Source: an uncultured Clostridia bacterium (GTDB taxonomy: Bacteria > Bacillota > Clostridia > Oscillospirales > Acutalibacteraceae). Taken from it: 64,000 nucleotides of DNA. The stretch is taken from assembly GCA_946183365.1 (NCBI GenBank), contig CAMHAH010000012.1, positions 29,181-93,180 on the forward strand. The letters are read 5' to 3'. The notes beneath the pieces were generated by a model. It ran no database searches and was not told the DNA's origin. It saw only the letters and a list, made by a program, of their open reading frames with translations. Positions 18,571 through 28,180 of this stretch are shown one piece after another. The translations under genes were made by a program, and so were the position numbers. Every line of letters begins with the position of its first letter. Position 1 is the stretch's first letter.

Positions 18571-20418
18571 ATGGATGAATTTAATCCCGAGAAGGAATAT
18601 AATCCCGAGGACGAGTATACGCCGGTAGACGGCTCGGGCAACGCCCCTCAAGCGGATATCAACGACGATATCCCCGTGATAGAGCCGCCCGTACAGCGTA
18701 CCGCGCCCATACCTCAGCCCGAACCCGATATGCCTGTATACGATCAGCCCGTACATCAGTATGAACAACCTGTACAGCCGCAGTATGATCAGCCGCCTGT
18801 TTATCAGCCGTATCAACCGGTGCAGCCTCAGCAATACGCTCAGCCGCAATACGGTCAGCCGATACAGCAGCAGGGCTATCAGCAGTATAATCAGCCGGCA
18901 CAGCCCGTACAGCCTCAGCAGGGCTATCAGCAGTATTATCAGGCTCCTCAGCAGGGCTATACGCCGCCCTATCAGCAGCCGCAGGCTCCCGCTCCTATAC
19001 AGCCTCAGCCTCAGCAAAACGTACAGCCGCAGTACAATCAACCGATACAGCAGGCTCAGTATGAGCAGCCGATGAATACCGAGAACCCATATACCGCCAA
19101 CCCATACGCAAAGCCGAGCTATAATCAGCAATATCAGCAGCCTCAGCAGAACTTCCCGCAGCGCCCGCAGAAGCCGCGTACATCCACCGGCACAAAGGCG
19201 TTCATAATAATCCTGTGCGTGATACTCGCGGCTATGCTCATAGGCTTCATAGTATATGTCTCAGCGAGAGCGTCAAAGAGCAGCAGCCCCAAGAATAACG
19301 GCAACAACGGCTTCAGCATAAGCGACGGCGGAGAGGGCTCCGGGAACGACCCCTTCGGCATCAACAATATATCGGGCGGCTACACCGACGTCGAGGATGA
19401 GATCACCCTCAAGGAGGATAAGGGCGATACCCAGAAGCGCGAGGACGACAACCCCGACTCGGTAGGCGAGCCCAACAAGGACGCTAAGAACATCACCCTA
19501 AACGAGCTGCCCAAGGACAAGGACAGCAATAAATATACCAAACAGAGCTCATACGAGACTGTCAGCGACAGCGTAGTCACCGTAGAGCTGTTCAAGGACG
19601 AGATCACCGACAACGAGAAGGATATAGTCGCGGTAGGCACAGGCACGATAATCTCAGCCGACGGCTATATAATCACCAACGCCCATGTGCTGAGCAACAG
19701 CAAGGCGTTTTTGGTCAACATCGTTACCAACTCAGACAAGAAGTATCAGGCTAAGATAATCGGCTATGATACCTGGACGGACCTTGCGGTGCTCAAGATA
19801 GACGCAAAGGACTTAAAGCCCGTGACCTTCGGCGACTCTGAGCTGGTCAACGTAGGCGACGACGTTATCGCCATCGGCAGTCCCGGAGGCGTAAAATTCC
19901 AGAACTCGCTCACTCAGGGCATAGTTTCGGCGGTAGACCGCGAGATAAGCATCAACCGCTATGTCAGATATATCCAGAGCGACGCGGCTATCAGCCCCGG
20001 CAACTCGGGCGGCCCGCTGTGCAATATCTACGGTCAGGTGATAGGCATCACCACCGCTAAGAACGTAGGCAGCTATTATGAGAACATGACCTTCTCGATC
20101 CCCTCAGCCACCGTTGAAGAGATAGTCGGCGACCTCATGCGCTACGGCTATGTACAGGGCAGAGCGCGCATAGGCTTCTCGGGCACAGAGGTCAGTCAGG
20201 AAGAGGTATACTACTACAACTACCCACAGGGCGTAGCTGTCGGCACAATCGACGAGAACGGCTCTCTCGCGGGTACCGATATCAAAGAAGGCGACATAAT
20301 CACCGAGATCGACGGCGAAGCGGTCACCTCGTTCCAGGATATCTACGACGTCCTCGCCGACCACAAGGCGGGCGACAAGGTAAAGATAAAGGCGGTACGC
20401 CCCGCGACAGGTAAATAA
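18571..20418 (+). CDS. HtrA/DegP-like S1C serine protease with PDZ domain and Pro/Gln/Tyr-rich N-terminal region
   Basis: Pro/Gln-rich N-terminus, one TM (AFIIILCVILAAMLIGFIVYVSA), ADGYIITNAHVL, DLAVLKIDAK, QSDAAISPGNSGGPLCN, then PDZ. Confidence 0.93.
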   Translation: MDEFNPEKEYNPEDEYTPVDGSGNAPQADINDDIPVIEPPVQRTAPIPQPEPDMPVYDQPVHQYEQPVQPQYDQPPVYQPYQPVQPQQYAQPQYGQPIQQQGYQQYNQPAQPVQPQQGYQQYYQAPQQGYTPPYQQPQAPAPIQPQPQQNVQPQYNQPIQQAQYEQPMNTENPYTANPYAKPSYNQQYQQPQQNFPQRPQKPRTSTGTKAFIIILCVILAAMLIGFIVYVSARASKSSSPKNNGNNGFSISDGGEGSGNDPFGINNISGGYTDVEDEITLKEDKGDTQKREDDNPDSVGEPNKDAKNITLNELPKDKDSNKYTKQSSYETVSDSVVTVELFKDEITDNEKDIVAVGTGTIISADGYIITNAHVLSNSKAFLVNIVTNSDKKYQAKIIGYDTWTDLAVLKIDAKDLKPVTFGDSELVNVGDDVIAIGSPGGVKFQNSLTQGIVSAVDREISINRYVRYIQSDAAISPGNSGGPLCNIYGQVIGITTAKNVGSYYENMTFSIPSATVEEIVGDLMRYGYVQGRARIGFSGTEVSQEEVYYYNYPQGVAVGTIDENGSLAGTDIKEGDIITEIDGEAVTSFQDIYDVLADHKAGDKVKIKAVRPATGK

Positions 20419-20433
20419 CAACGCAAAGAAAAA

Positions 20434-20465
20434 GCGCTTCTGATCTCCGTCAGAAGCGCCTTTTA
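20434..20465 (+). terminator. Rho-independent terminator
   Basis: GCGCTTCTGA-TCTCCG-TCAGAAGCGC-CTTTT. Confidence 0.85.
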
Positions 20466-20517
20466 TATTGTATCATTTACTAACCGGTAACCATAATAAC
20501 CACTAACTACCAACCGC

Positions 20518-21231
20518 TCACAGCCTTGAGAGCACTTCGCCTACCTTATCGTGGATGACGAGGTCAGCCATATGGTCATAGGGTGTTTCATCGCGGTTTA
20601 TCAATATCATATGATCCCCGCCGAAATAGCGCACATATGACGCCGCGGGATAGACCGTCAGCGATGTGCCCGCCACTATCAGCGTATCGGCGCGACGGAT
20701 ATCGTCGAGAGCCGCCATAACGGTATCCTCGGGCAGAGCCTCTTCATAAAGCACTACCTCGGGCTTGATGATACCGCCGCAGTCGCACCTCGGCACGCCT
20801 GAGCTCTCGGCGATCTTCTCAACCGAGTAGCTCTTGCCGCATGACATACAGCGGTTCCTGAGCACAGAGCCGTGCAGCTCATGGACGCGCCTGCTGCCCG
20901 CCGCCTGATGCAGTCCGTCGATATTCTGGGTGACTACAGAGAGAAGCTTACCCTCTCTCTCCCACTCGGCGAGCTTTAAATGAGCCTTGTTGGGCTTTGC
21001 GGTAAGACAGAGCATCTTGTCGCGGTAGAAGCGGTAGAACTCCTCGGTGTTGCGCATAAAGAAGGTGTGGCTGAGTATCTCCTCGGGCGGGTAATCATAC
21101 TTTTGATTATACAGACCGTCCGCCGAGCGAAAGTCGGGTATGCCGCTCTCGGTGGATACTCCCGCGCCGCCGAAGAAAACGATACGGTGAGAGTTGTCGA
21201 TTATCTCTTTCAGCTTTTCAAAATCTGTCAT
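20518..21231 (-). CDS. Sir2-family NAD-dependent protein deacylase
   Basis: VFFGGAGVSTESGIPDFRS; TQNIDGLHQAAGS; ELHGS; zinc Cys pairs (CMSC...CDC); VAGTSLTVYPA. Start at MTDFEKL. Confidence 0.95.
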   Translation of the reverse strand: MTDFEKLKEIIDNSHRIVFFGGAGVSTESGIPDFRSADGLYNQKYDYPPEEILSHTFFMRNTEEFYRFYRDKMLCLTAKPNKAHLKLAEWEREGKLLSVVTQNIDGLHQAAGSRRVHELHGSVLRNRCMSCGKSYSVEKIAESSGVPRCDCGGIIKPEVVLYEEALPEDTVMAALDDIRRADTLIVAGTSLTVYPAASYVRYFGGDHMILINRDETPYDHMADLVIHDKVGEVLSRL

Positions 21232-21337
21232 CGGTTTGACCTCCCCTACTCTGTGCAGAATATACATTATATATCCTATTATACCGCATAAAAAAAGCAG
21301 GGGCAACCCCCTGCAATCAAAGTTTAAAAAATGGATA

Positions 21338-21364
21338 TAAAAAAACAACCACCCTACTGGGTGG
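21338..21364 (-). terminator. Terminator of the 5S rRNA unit
   Basis: Minus strand CCACCC-AGTA-GGGTGG-TTGTTTTTTT. Confidence 0.85.
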
Positions 21365-21374
21365 AAGCCTTTAT

Positions 21375-21489
<115 letters not shown>

Positions 21490-21518
21490 AACTGTCTGTT
21501 CTTTTCGGAACAGTTGCT

Positions 21519-21547
21519 ATTATAGCACCATGAAACCAAAAATGCAA
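21519..21547 (-). promoter_or_regulatory. Sigma-A-like promoter of the 5S unit
   Basis: Minus strand TTGCAT-N17-TATAAT. Confidence 0.75.
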
Positions 21548-21604
21548 GTACTTTTTACATTTTTTTAATAATTTTTAAATTTTCGTTTTATTTCCCAGTT
21601 TTAT

Positions 21605-21633
21605 TTGACTATTCCGTATGTTTTAGTTACAAT
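21605..21633 (+). promoter_or_regulatory. Sigma-A-like promoter of the substrate-binding lipoprotein gene
   Basis: TTGACT-N17-TACAAT. Confidence 0.7.
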
Positions 21634-21671
21634 ATATATGTTATGCACATTTATTAAAAGAGGTGTATTTT

Positions 21672-22706
21672 ATGAAACGCACATTATCTCTGCTTCTTGT
21701 TTTATGTATCATGCTGTCATGCGCCGCTCTGCTCGGGGGCTGTAATAAAGACGGCTCCTCGGCGGGGTACCCCGTGACCATAGGCGACACGACCATAAAG
21801 AAAGAGCCTAAGAATATCGTCGTGCTCAACGATGAGCTCGCCGACATAATATCATATATCGGCTACGATATCAAGATGGTAGGCCGCTCGAACGAATGTG
21901 ACCAGAGCTTCTTATCCGTCGTGCCCGCGGTAGGCGCGGGGGCTTCTCCCGATGTGAACCAGATAACCGCCGCTGAGACCGACCTCGTTATCTCAGACAA
22001 CACCCTCAGCGCGAACGTAAGACAGTCGCTTGAGAGCGCGGGTATCACGGTGCTGAGCATGAATGTCCCGACCACTCTCGAAGAGCTTCACACGGTATAT
22101 GTGAACCTCGGTACCGCTCTGGGCGGCAGCGAGAAAGGCGCTGTAAAGGGCGAGGACAGCTACAACGGTCTGCATAAGATGCTCGATCAGCTGAACACCG
22201 CTACATCAAGCATAGTACAGACAGCGGCTTATCTCTACCTCGACGGCAGCGGTCAGCTCTGCACCTTCGTCAAAGACACCCTCGAGTACAATATATTCGG
22301 CTTCAACGGCTGTACGAACGTATTCATGAACCAGACACAGCCGCTCGTGAACGCGAACGAGCTCAAGATCAGCTCGCCGAACTACATCTTCTATGATACT
22401 CCCGCCGTCCTTGAATATCTAAAGACCGTGCCCGAGTATAAGAACGTCAGCGCGCTGGTGAAGAACCATACCCTGCAGATACCCATCAAGCAGTTCCAGC
22501 GCCACGGCAGCACAGCCGAGCAGACGGTGTTCGATATGCTCAACTACATCGAGAAGATCACCAAGGCCACTCCCGATGAGAAGAAGCCCGCGGCTACTAC
22601 AGCGCCGACAACGGCTGAGACCAAAGCTCCCGCGACACAGGCTCCCGCGACCGAGGCGGCGGTATCGAACGACGCCGTATCGGCTGACGCGAACGCCGCT
22701 CAATAA
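21672..22706 (+). CDS. ABC transporter substrate-binding lipoprotein (BtuF/FhuD/TroA-type fold)
   Basis: Lipobox LLGGCNKD; PKNIVVLNDELADIISYIGYDIKMVGRSNECD; periplasmic-binding-fold text; Ala/Thr/Pro-rich C-terminus. Confidence 0.82.
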   Translation: MKRTLSLLLVLCIMLSCAALLGGCNKDGSSAGYPVTIGDTTIKKEPKNIVVLNDELADIISYIGYDIKMVGRSNECDQSFLSVVPAVGAGASPDVNQITAAETDLVISDNTLSANVRQSLESAGITVLSMNVPTTLEELHTVYVNLGTALGGSEKGAVKGEDSYNGLHKMLDQLNTATSSIVQTAAYLYLDGSGQLCTFVKDTLEYNIFGFNGCTNVFMNQTQPLVNANELKISSPNYIFYDTPAVLEYLKTVPEYKNVSALVKNHTLQIPIKQFQRHGSTAEQTVFDMLNYIEKITKATPDEKKPAATTAPTTAETKAPATQAPATEAAVSNDAVSADANAAQ

Positions 22707-22727
22707 CAGAATATCAGCATACATAAA

Positions 22728-22762
22728 GGGCTGTCGCAAAAAGTGCGGCAGCCCGTTTCATT
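22728..22762 (+). terminator. Rho-independent terminator
   Basis: GGGCTGTCGC-N7-GCGGCAGCCC-GTTTCATTT. Confidence 0.65.
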
Positions 22763-22771
22763 TGAACAGAT

Positions 22772-23443
22772 TTATAAACCTTTGTGTATCAGCCGTGAGA
22801 GAGGCTTGTAGATGACAGCAACGATGACCGAGACTATAATGCCCTTTAAGAGGTTGAACGGCAGTACGCAGAACAAACAGAAGGTGAAGGTATCCTTGAC
22901 CCACGGGATGATAGCCTTGCCCGCCTCGACGATCTGCTCGATCGGCATGAACGCCGCGTACATGGGTATCATGACATAGGCGTTGAGGAATACTCCTACG
23001 ACCGCCATGACGAGAGTTGAGACAAGCATACCGATGACAGCGCTCTTCTTGGTCTTTTTGCGCTTATAGATAAGACCCGCGGGTATGACCATGGCGCAGC
23101 CGACGATGAAGTTCGCGAGATCGCCGACAAAGCCCGTGGATGTGCCCTTAATGACGAGCTTCAGGATTATCTTGACCGCCTCGATGACGATGCCCTGTAT
23201 CGGCCCGAAGGCGAAGGTACCTATCATGACAGGCACCTCGGAGAGGTCGAGCTTGTAGAACGACGGCGCGATGAAGCCGAGCGGGAACTCGATGAGCATC
23301 AATAGCCCCGCGAGAGCCCCGAGCATAGCGGTTGTGGTGAGCATACGGGTACGGTACGCTCCGGTTTTCTTTGACGTTGACACTTTTACTCCTTTGCGTC
23401 TTAAGACGCAAGACATGATCTTGGATTTGAAACAGGCGATCAC
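22772..23443 (-). CDS. ECF transporter S component, RibU-like riboflavin transporter (start uncertain)
   Basis: AMLGALAGLLMLIEFPLGFIAPSFYKLDLSEVPVMIGTFAFGPIQGIVIEAVKIILKL; lies downstream of an FMN riboswitch. Confidence 0.9.
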   Translation of the reverse strand: MIACFKSKIMSCVLRRKGVKVSTSKKTGAYRTRMLTTTAMLGALAGLLMLIEFPLGFIAPSFYKLDLSEVPVMIGTFAFGPIQGIVIEAVKIILKLVIKGTSTGFVGDLANFIVGCAMVIPAGLIYKRKKTKKSAVIGMLVSTLVMAVVGVFLNAYVMIPMYAAFMPIEQIVEAGKAIIPWVKDTFTFCLFCVLPFNLLKGIIVSVIVAVIYKPLSRLIHKGL

Positions 23444-23507
23444 CTTGACTTTTCTCTTTAATCTATCCGGTATAAGAGTGTTTCGGCATAATCAAAAGAG
23501 AATATAA

Positions 23508-23546
23508 CAAAAATGAAAGCTCCGCAGGTTCGGGTACCTACGGAGC
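23508..23546 (-). terminator. Intrinsic terminator, likely riboswitch expression platform
   Basis: Minus strand GCTCCGTAGGT-ACCCGA-ACCTGCGGAGC-TTTCATTTTT between aptamer and ribU-like gene. Confidence 0.75.
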
Positions 23547-23560
23547 GCTTGTTTCTATCA

Positions 23561-23700
23561 CATCTTCTCTCATCCGGACTGAGATCAGACAAAGCCTGAT
23601 CAATACCGTCGGTCACGGAATTTCACCGTATCATGCGGCGTTTGACAGCCGCTCGCAGACTATACTGCCGGTCGGGACTTGCACCCTACCCCGAAGATAA
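23561..23700 (-). ncRNA. FMN riboswitch (RFN element)
   Basis: Minus strand TTATCTTCGGGGTAGGGTGCAAGTCCCGACCGGCAGTATAGTCTGCGAGC...GGTGAAATTCCGTGACCGACGGTA...CAGTCCGGATGAGAGAAGATG. Confidence 0.96.
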
Positions 23701-23731
23701 TATTAAGTTGTTGAGTACTCTCAACATTATT

Positions 23732-23760
23732 ATATTAACACCGCTCTTGCGTTGTGTCAA
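23732..23760 (-). promoter_or_regulatory. Promoter upstream of FMN riboswitch
   Basis: Minus strand TTGACA-N17-TAATAT. Confidence 0.65.
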
Positions 23761-23777
23761 TAGTATCGAGTGATTTA

Positions 23778-26327
23778 TTACATAAGACTGCCGATAGCGT
23801 AGGGGGTCTCGACATTCGTACAGTAGCGCTGGATAAAGGTAGCGTCTGTGATCTCGAGAGAGCCGCTGTCGTCTACGTCGCCGTGCATGAGGATATGATC
23901 GGCTATGGGCACCCAAAAACCGAGCAGAGAGCGCTGTATCTCAGTAGCGTCCACTATATCGACGATACCGCTGCCGTCGGAGTCGCCTCGGTATTTGAGC
24001 TTATCGTACTCACAGATGAAGAACGAGTTGTGGTAGCCGTAGTATGAGCGGAAGTAGTCGCTGCCGACGCACTTGTCCCATGTGCCGAAATAAGGGGTGT
24101 TGCCGATATTCATCGGGTACATCATGGCGTAATACTCGCCGGTATCCTCAGACTCATAGGTCGGCAGATACCAGTGTCTGTAAAAGAACGGCTCGCCGTT
24201 GACCCACTCCCACTCCTTTTTAGAGGTGTTGTAGCTCAGACCTATCCAGCAGTAGCCCTGCTTATCCTTTATCTTATCGCGTGTGAGCTGATTTTCATAA
24301 TAGCTGTCGAGGGTGATAAGGTGACCGCCCTTGTCCTCACAGAACCGCTCGGCTTCCTCCCAGCCCATGGTGTTGTTATAAACCTCATACACATGGCCGT
24401 TGGAGCTGTATACCTGCTCGGGCTCAAAGGAGATATCCTTTGACCAGTGAGCGTAAAGGCGAATATGGCTTTGAGTGATGGGGGTATCCTCAGTTACCCT
24501 TGAGCCGCCCTCAGCGTCGGTGTACCAGCCGAGGAAGGTGTAGTCCTCTCTATGGGGCACGGGCATATCCGATATAGTGCCGCCGAGGTCTACTGTACGG
24601 GTAGACGCCGCCCATCTGCCGCTCTCGGGCACAATGTTTGACGTACCCGAAAAGCCCAGCACAGGGGAGTTTATATAGAACGTGCCCTTCTTATCGAAAT
24701 ACGGGTGGAGGGTAGCTCCGAAAAACCGGTTCTTTGGGATAAGTATATTATACAGCTTCCATTCCTTAGTCAGAGTGACCGACTGATATGTGCTGCCGAA
24801 GCCCCAGCGTACATACATCTTAGCGTTATCCACGGTAGACTTTGCGTAGAAACGCAGATAGAAATCTTCATCTTCGCCGACGTCGCACAGCTGGCTGTAG
24901 CCGTTGCCCCAGCCGATGTTGGTCGAGGTGACCATAGCGAGGTCATAGCCCGACTCGCCCGCGGATTTGCCGACTATCTTCAAAGACGGATTGTTGTTCA
25001 GCGTCTCGCCGCGGTCTACGGATACGGAGTATACCGAGGGATCGCGGGAGTAGATGTAATCAGAGTAATCCGAGCCGAGGTCTGAGCCCAGAAGATAGTT
25101 GTAGCCGCTGTAGTTGTCAAAGAACTCGACCGAGGCGTCGTCGGGGATCCACTCGGCAAAGAAGATGAACGAGCAAGGCTCGCTGATACTGCCCAGCCAC
25201 GGAGTGCCGACCTTGTAAGAGCCGCCCTCGGGATAGACCTTGTAGGTATAACCCTTGTCGTATATATCGGTCAGGCTCTGCCAGCCCGCCTCGTTGGTAT
25301 ACCACTTACCGTCGTATGAACGGTAAACGGTGTAGCCGCCGAAGGTATAGCCGTCGTATGTGAAGCCGTTGTCGTCAAGGGTGAAGCCGTCGCCGTAGCG
25401 CAGGGTCTCAGAGCTCATATCGCCATCGCCGCCGTTGCCCCCATACGCTATGGTATATAAGGGCGACCACTCGGCGTAGAAAGTGAAGGAGCACGAGCCG
25501 TATACGCCGCCTATCCACGGAGTACCCAGAGTATAGGTGCTGCCCTCGGGATAGGTCTTGAAGGTATAGCCGTTCTCAACGATCTCGGTGTACGGCTGCC
25601 AGCCCGCCTCGTTGGTGTACCATGTGCCGTCATATGAGCGGCGGACGGTATAGTAATCAAAGGCGTAATCCTCGCGCTCAAAGGAGTTGCTCTTAAGGGT
25701 GAACTTTGAGTTCGCCTTGAGCTTCTCAGACGACATAGAGCCCTCGCCGCCGTTAGAGTTATAGTCGATGGTATAGACTATATCCTCGGGCGCGGTACCC
25801 TTGAGGTTATTGCCGGGCAGGTGCAGACGGTAGCTGAAGCGGCTGTTGATCTCAGACCAAGAGTAAAAGCCGTCCCAGCGGACCTGATTGTATACGCCGG
25901 TACCGTTGCCGTCTGTGAACCAAACGCCGCTGTCGGTGACCTTGGTGATGAATATGGAATGTGAGTCCCAGTCTATACGCACCCAGTCGCCGGCGCAGAT
26001 ACCCGAGGTATCATAATATTTATAGTTCATCATGCCGTCGGCGTAGAACTTTACGCCGAAGAACTCATTAAGCATCTGAGCCGAATACGCCCAGCAGGTC
26101 CACGCCTTGACCATGCCGTCCTCATAATATTCTCCCGACCATATAGAGCCGTTGGGGTATTTTGAACGCAGCTGAGCCATCTTGGTCTGGAACTGCTCCT
26201 CGCTAAGCAGGCTCCAGCCGGTCTCAGCCATCTCATCAGAGACGTCGTGAGCCGCGACAGGCAGGACCGCCGCCGAGAATATCATAGATATACAAAGTAA
26301 TATTACTAATAATCTCTTCATAACCAA
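23778..26327 (-). CDS. Large secreted dockerin protein: cysteine-peptidase-like domain, InlB-like repeats, C-type-lectin domain, dockerin
   Basis: Signal peptide; WTCWAYSAQMLNEFFG...DSHSIFITKV; two YGGNGGDGDMSSETL-type repeats plus a third related unit; FCEDKGGHLITLDSYYENQL...CWIGLSYN...FICEYDK; C-terminal DSDGSGIVDIVDATEIQRSLLG...DVDDSGSLEITDATFIQRY. Confidence 0.85.
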   Translation of the reverse strand: MVMKRLLVILLCISMIFSAAVLPVAAHDVSDEMAETGWSLLSEEQFQTKMAQLRSKYPNGSIWSGEYYEDGMVKAWTCWAYSAQMLNEFFGVKFYADGMMNYKYYDTSGICAGDWVRIDWDSHSIFITKVTDSGVWFTDGNGTGVYNQVRWDGFYSWSEINSRFSYRLHLPGNNLKGTAPEDIVYTIDYNSNGGEGSMSSEKLKANSKFTLKSNSFEREDYAFDYYTVRRSYDGTWYTNEAGWQPYTEIVENGYTFKTYPEGSTYTLGTPWIGGVYGSCSFTFYAEWSPLYTIAYGGNGGDGDMSSETLRYGDGFTLDDNGFTYDGYTFGGYTVYRSYDGKWYTNEAGWQSLTDIYDKGYTYKVYPEGGSYKVGTPWLGSISEPCSFIFFAEWIPDDASVEFFDNYSGYNYLLGSDLGSDYSDYIYSRDPSVYSVSVDRGETLNNNPSLKIVGKSAGESGYDLAMVTSTNIGWGNGYSQLCDVGEDEDFYLRFYAKSTVDNAKMYVRWGFGSTYQSVTLTKEWKLYNILIPKNRFFGATLHPYFDKKGTFYINSPVLGFSGTSNIVPESGRWAASTRTVDLGGTISDMPVPHREDYTFLGWYTDAEGGSRVTEDTPITQSHIRLYAHWSKDISFEPEQVYSSNGHVYEVYNNTMGWEEAERFCEDKGGHLITLDSYYENQLTRDKIKDKQGYCWIGLSYNTSKKEWEWVNGEPFFYRHWYLPTYESEDTGEYYAMMYPMNIGNTPYFGTWDKCVGSDYFRSYYGYHNSFFICEYDKLKYRGDSDGSGIVDIVDATEIQRSLLGFWVPIADHILMHGDVDDSGSLEITDATFIQRYCTNVETPYAIGSLM

Positions 26328-26516
26328 TCCTTGTCAATGATCCGCTTACTTTTTTATACGCGGATATCCGCGCTTATAAGAATGATTATACCAAATCACG
26401 GCAAAAAAGTCTATTAACATTCTATGAACAAGCGCTGACACATTAGATAAACATAGGGCTGAACACCCGATTATTTCTCTGCAAAAGCGACAAAGCGTCC
26501 GCTGATCTTATCGTTA

Positions 26517-27008
26517 TCAGACAGACATAGAATAGACGTAGTCGTCCATATAATAGCCCGAGCCGATATCTATCTTCTCAGAGCGGATACGGGTAAAGCC
26601 GAGCTTCTCATAAATATCTACGGAGCCGTTGAAGCGGTTCACGTTGAGCTCTATTGCCGAGATCCCCTCTGCCCGAGCCTCGGCGGCGACGAAATCTATC
26701 ATCCGCCGCGAATATCCCTTGCCGCGCTCATCCTTATACAGATAGAGCTTGCTGAGGTACATAGCCTCTCCTCTCGGATAAAAAGCCATGAAACCCAGCC
26801 GATGAGCCTTATCGCCGACGAAATAATACCTGTAGCCCTGTTCGAGCTGACCGCGTATCGCGTCATACGACTGGAACTTTTTGAGCATATAGTCGTTCTG
26901 CTCCTTGCCGAGTATCGGGTCGTAATGCTCCCTGACGATAGCCGTAGCTATCGCCGACATCTCCTCTACAGCGCCTTCGTCAGAGAGGCTGAGCTTTTCA
27001 AATACCAT
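26517..27008 (-). CDS. GNAT family N-acetyltransferase
   Basis: YLSKLYLYKDERGKGYSRRMIDFVAAEARAEGISAIELNVNRFNGSVDIYEKLGFTRI. Confidence 0.92.
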   Translation of the reverse strand: MVFEKLSLSDEGAVEEMSAIATAIVREHYDPILGKEQNDYMLKKFQSYDAIRGQLEQGYRYYFVGDKAHRLGFMAFYPRGEAMYLSKLYLYKDERGKGYSRRMIDFVAAEARAEGISAIELNVNRFNGSVDIYEKLGFTRIRSEKIDIGSGYYMDDYVYSMSV

Positions 27009-27027
27009 CCGTATCCCTTCCTGTTTA

Positions 27028-27690
27028 TCAGAATTCCTTTTTTATCATCATAAGGCAGCACACGAGAAGTATCGCGGCTGACATCCATATGGCGTTGATA
27101 CCAAGAGCCACCGATAAAAGAGCGCCGATACCCGCGCCGAGGGCGAATATCAAGATTATGCCGAAGTAATGAAACGCCTTATAAAGGCTCTGCTTCTCTC
27201 TGCTCCTGAGAAATTGCGAGAAGCTCTCGGCGCCGCTGCGCATATTGCCTATGCACATGGTGCTCGCGTAGCCGTAGCCGTGTACCTTGCGGAACGCCTG
27301 TACCTGCATGGCGCAGGAGAGCGATACCACTATATTAGCGACTGTATCGCAGCTCTTGGGCAGAAATCCCACTATCACCAGTAAGACTATCTCAAATATC
27401 AGCACTATCTGCCGCCAATGTATCTTTGAGCTGTCCTTGAACCTGTGGCTGATCTGCTCGGCGATGATTATACCGAGCACGAACGCCGCTACGGGCAGGA
27501 TATATCTGAGAGCGGTCATAAACTCGCCGCACAGTATATGCTGACCCATCAGCACTATATTTCCGGTCTGGGCGTTCGCGAATACGCCGCCGCGGATGTT
27601 GTAGGTATAAGCGTCCTGAAAGCCTCCCGAAAACGAGAGTATCGCGCTGAGCAGCAGGCTCTCGGACGTCTGATCTCTGTTCTTTTTCAT
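27028..27690 (-). CDS. YoaK/DUF1275 family membrane protein
   Basis: SFSGGFQDAYTYNIRGGVFANAQTGNIVLMG; multiple TM segments; start at MKKNRDQ. Confidence 0.88.
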   Translation of the reverse strand: MKKNRDQTSESLLLSAILSFSGGFQDAYTYNIRGGVFANAQTGNIVLMGQHILCGEFMTALRYILPVAAFVLGIIIAEQISHRFKDSSKIHWRQIVLIFEIVLLVIVGFLPKSCDTVANIVVSLSCAMQVQAFRKVHGYGYASTMCIGNMRSGAESFSQFLRSREKQSLYKAFHYFGIILIFALGAGIGALLSVALGINAIWMSAAILLVCCLMMIKKEF

Positions 27691-28178
27691 ATTTCGGTAT
27701 CCCTGTGATATACAAGCGTTTTTCTGAGCCTCTCGACGATCTTCAACAGCTCTTCGCATTTTTCTTCATCCATAGGCAGGCTCAGCGGAGTTATCATCAT
27801 AGAGGTGCGCATACTTTTCTCGGTGTTTTCTTCAATATACGCCTGAACGCCTATCCTGTCATACAGATGATGTATATTGCCTGATCCCGGGTCGGTATCC
27901 ACGGGGTTCAAGCTGATAAGAAAACCGATACCGTCCTTTTCAGCCTCGACCCATTTATGATGTCTCAGATCATGAGGTGGGTCAAGTTTGTTGAAATTAC
28001 TCTTGTAATTCTTCAAGCCGCTGCCCGCGGTGCCGCCATCCGTAACGGAATAATCATCGCCCTTCAACAGCTTAACGATAATTTTGCGCTGGATACCGCG
28101 CTGTAATAAATAATCCTCACGGGCTTTTTCAAAAGTGCTGAAGCTTTCTTTCATCTCTTTTATCAAATTCTCTTTCAA
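27687..28178 (-). CDS. Hypothetical protein
   Basis: 163-aa ORF meeting the yoaK-like start; no motif recognised. Confidence 0.6.
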   Translation of the reverse strand: MKENLIKEMKESFSTFEKAREDYLLQRGIQRKIIVKLLKGDDYSVTDGGTAGSGLKNYKSNFNKLDPPHDLRHHKWVEAEKDGIGFLISLNPVDTDPGSGNIHHLYDRIGVQAYIEENTEKSMRTSMMITPLSLPMDEEKCEELLKIVERLRKTLVYHRDTEI

Positions 28179-28180
28179 AA

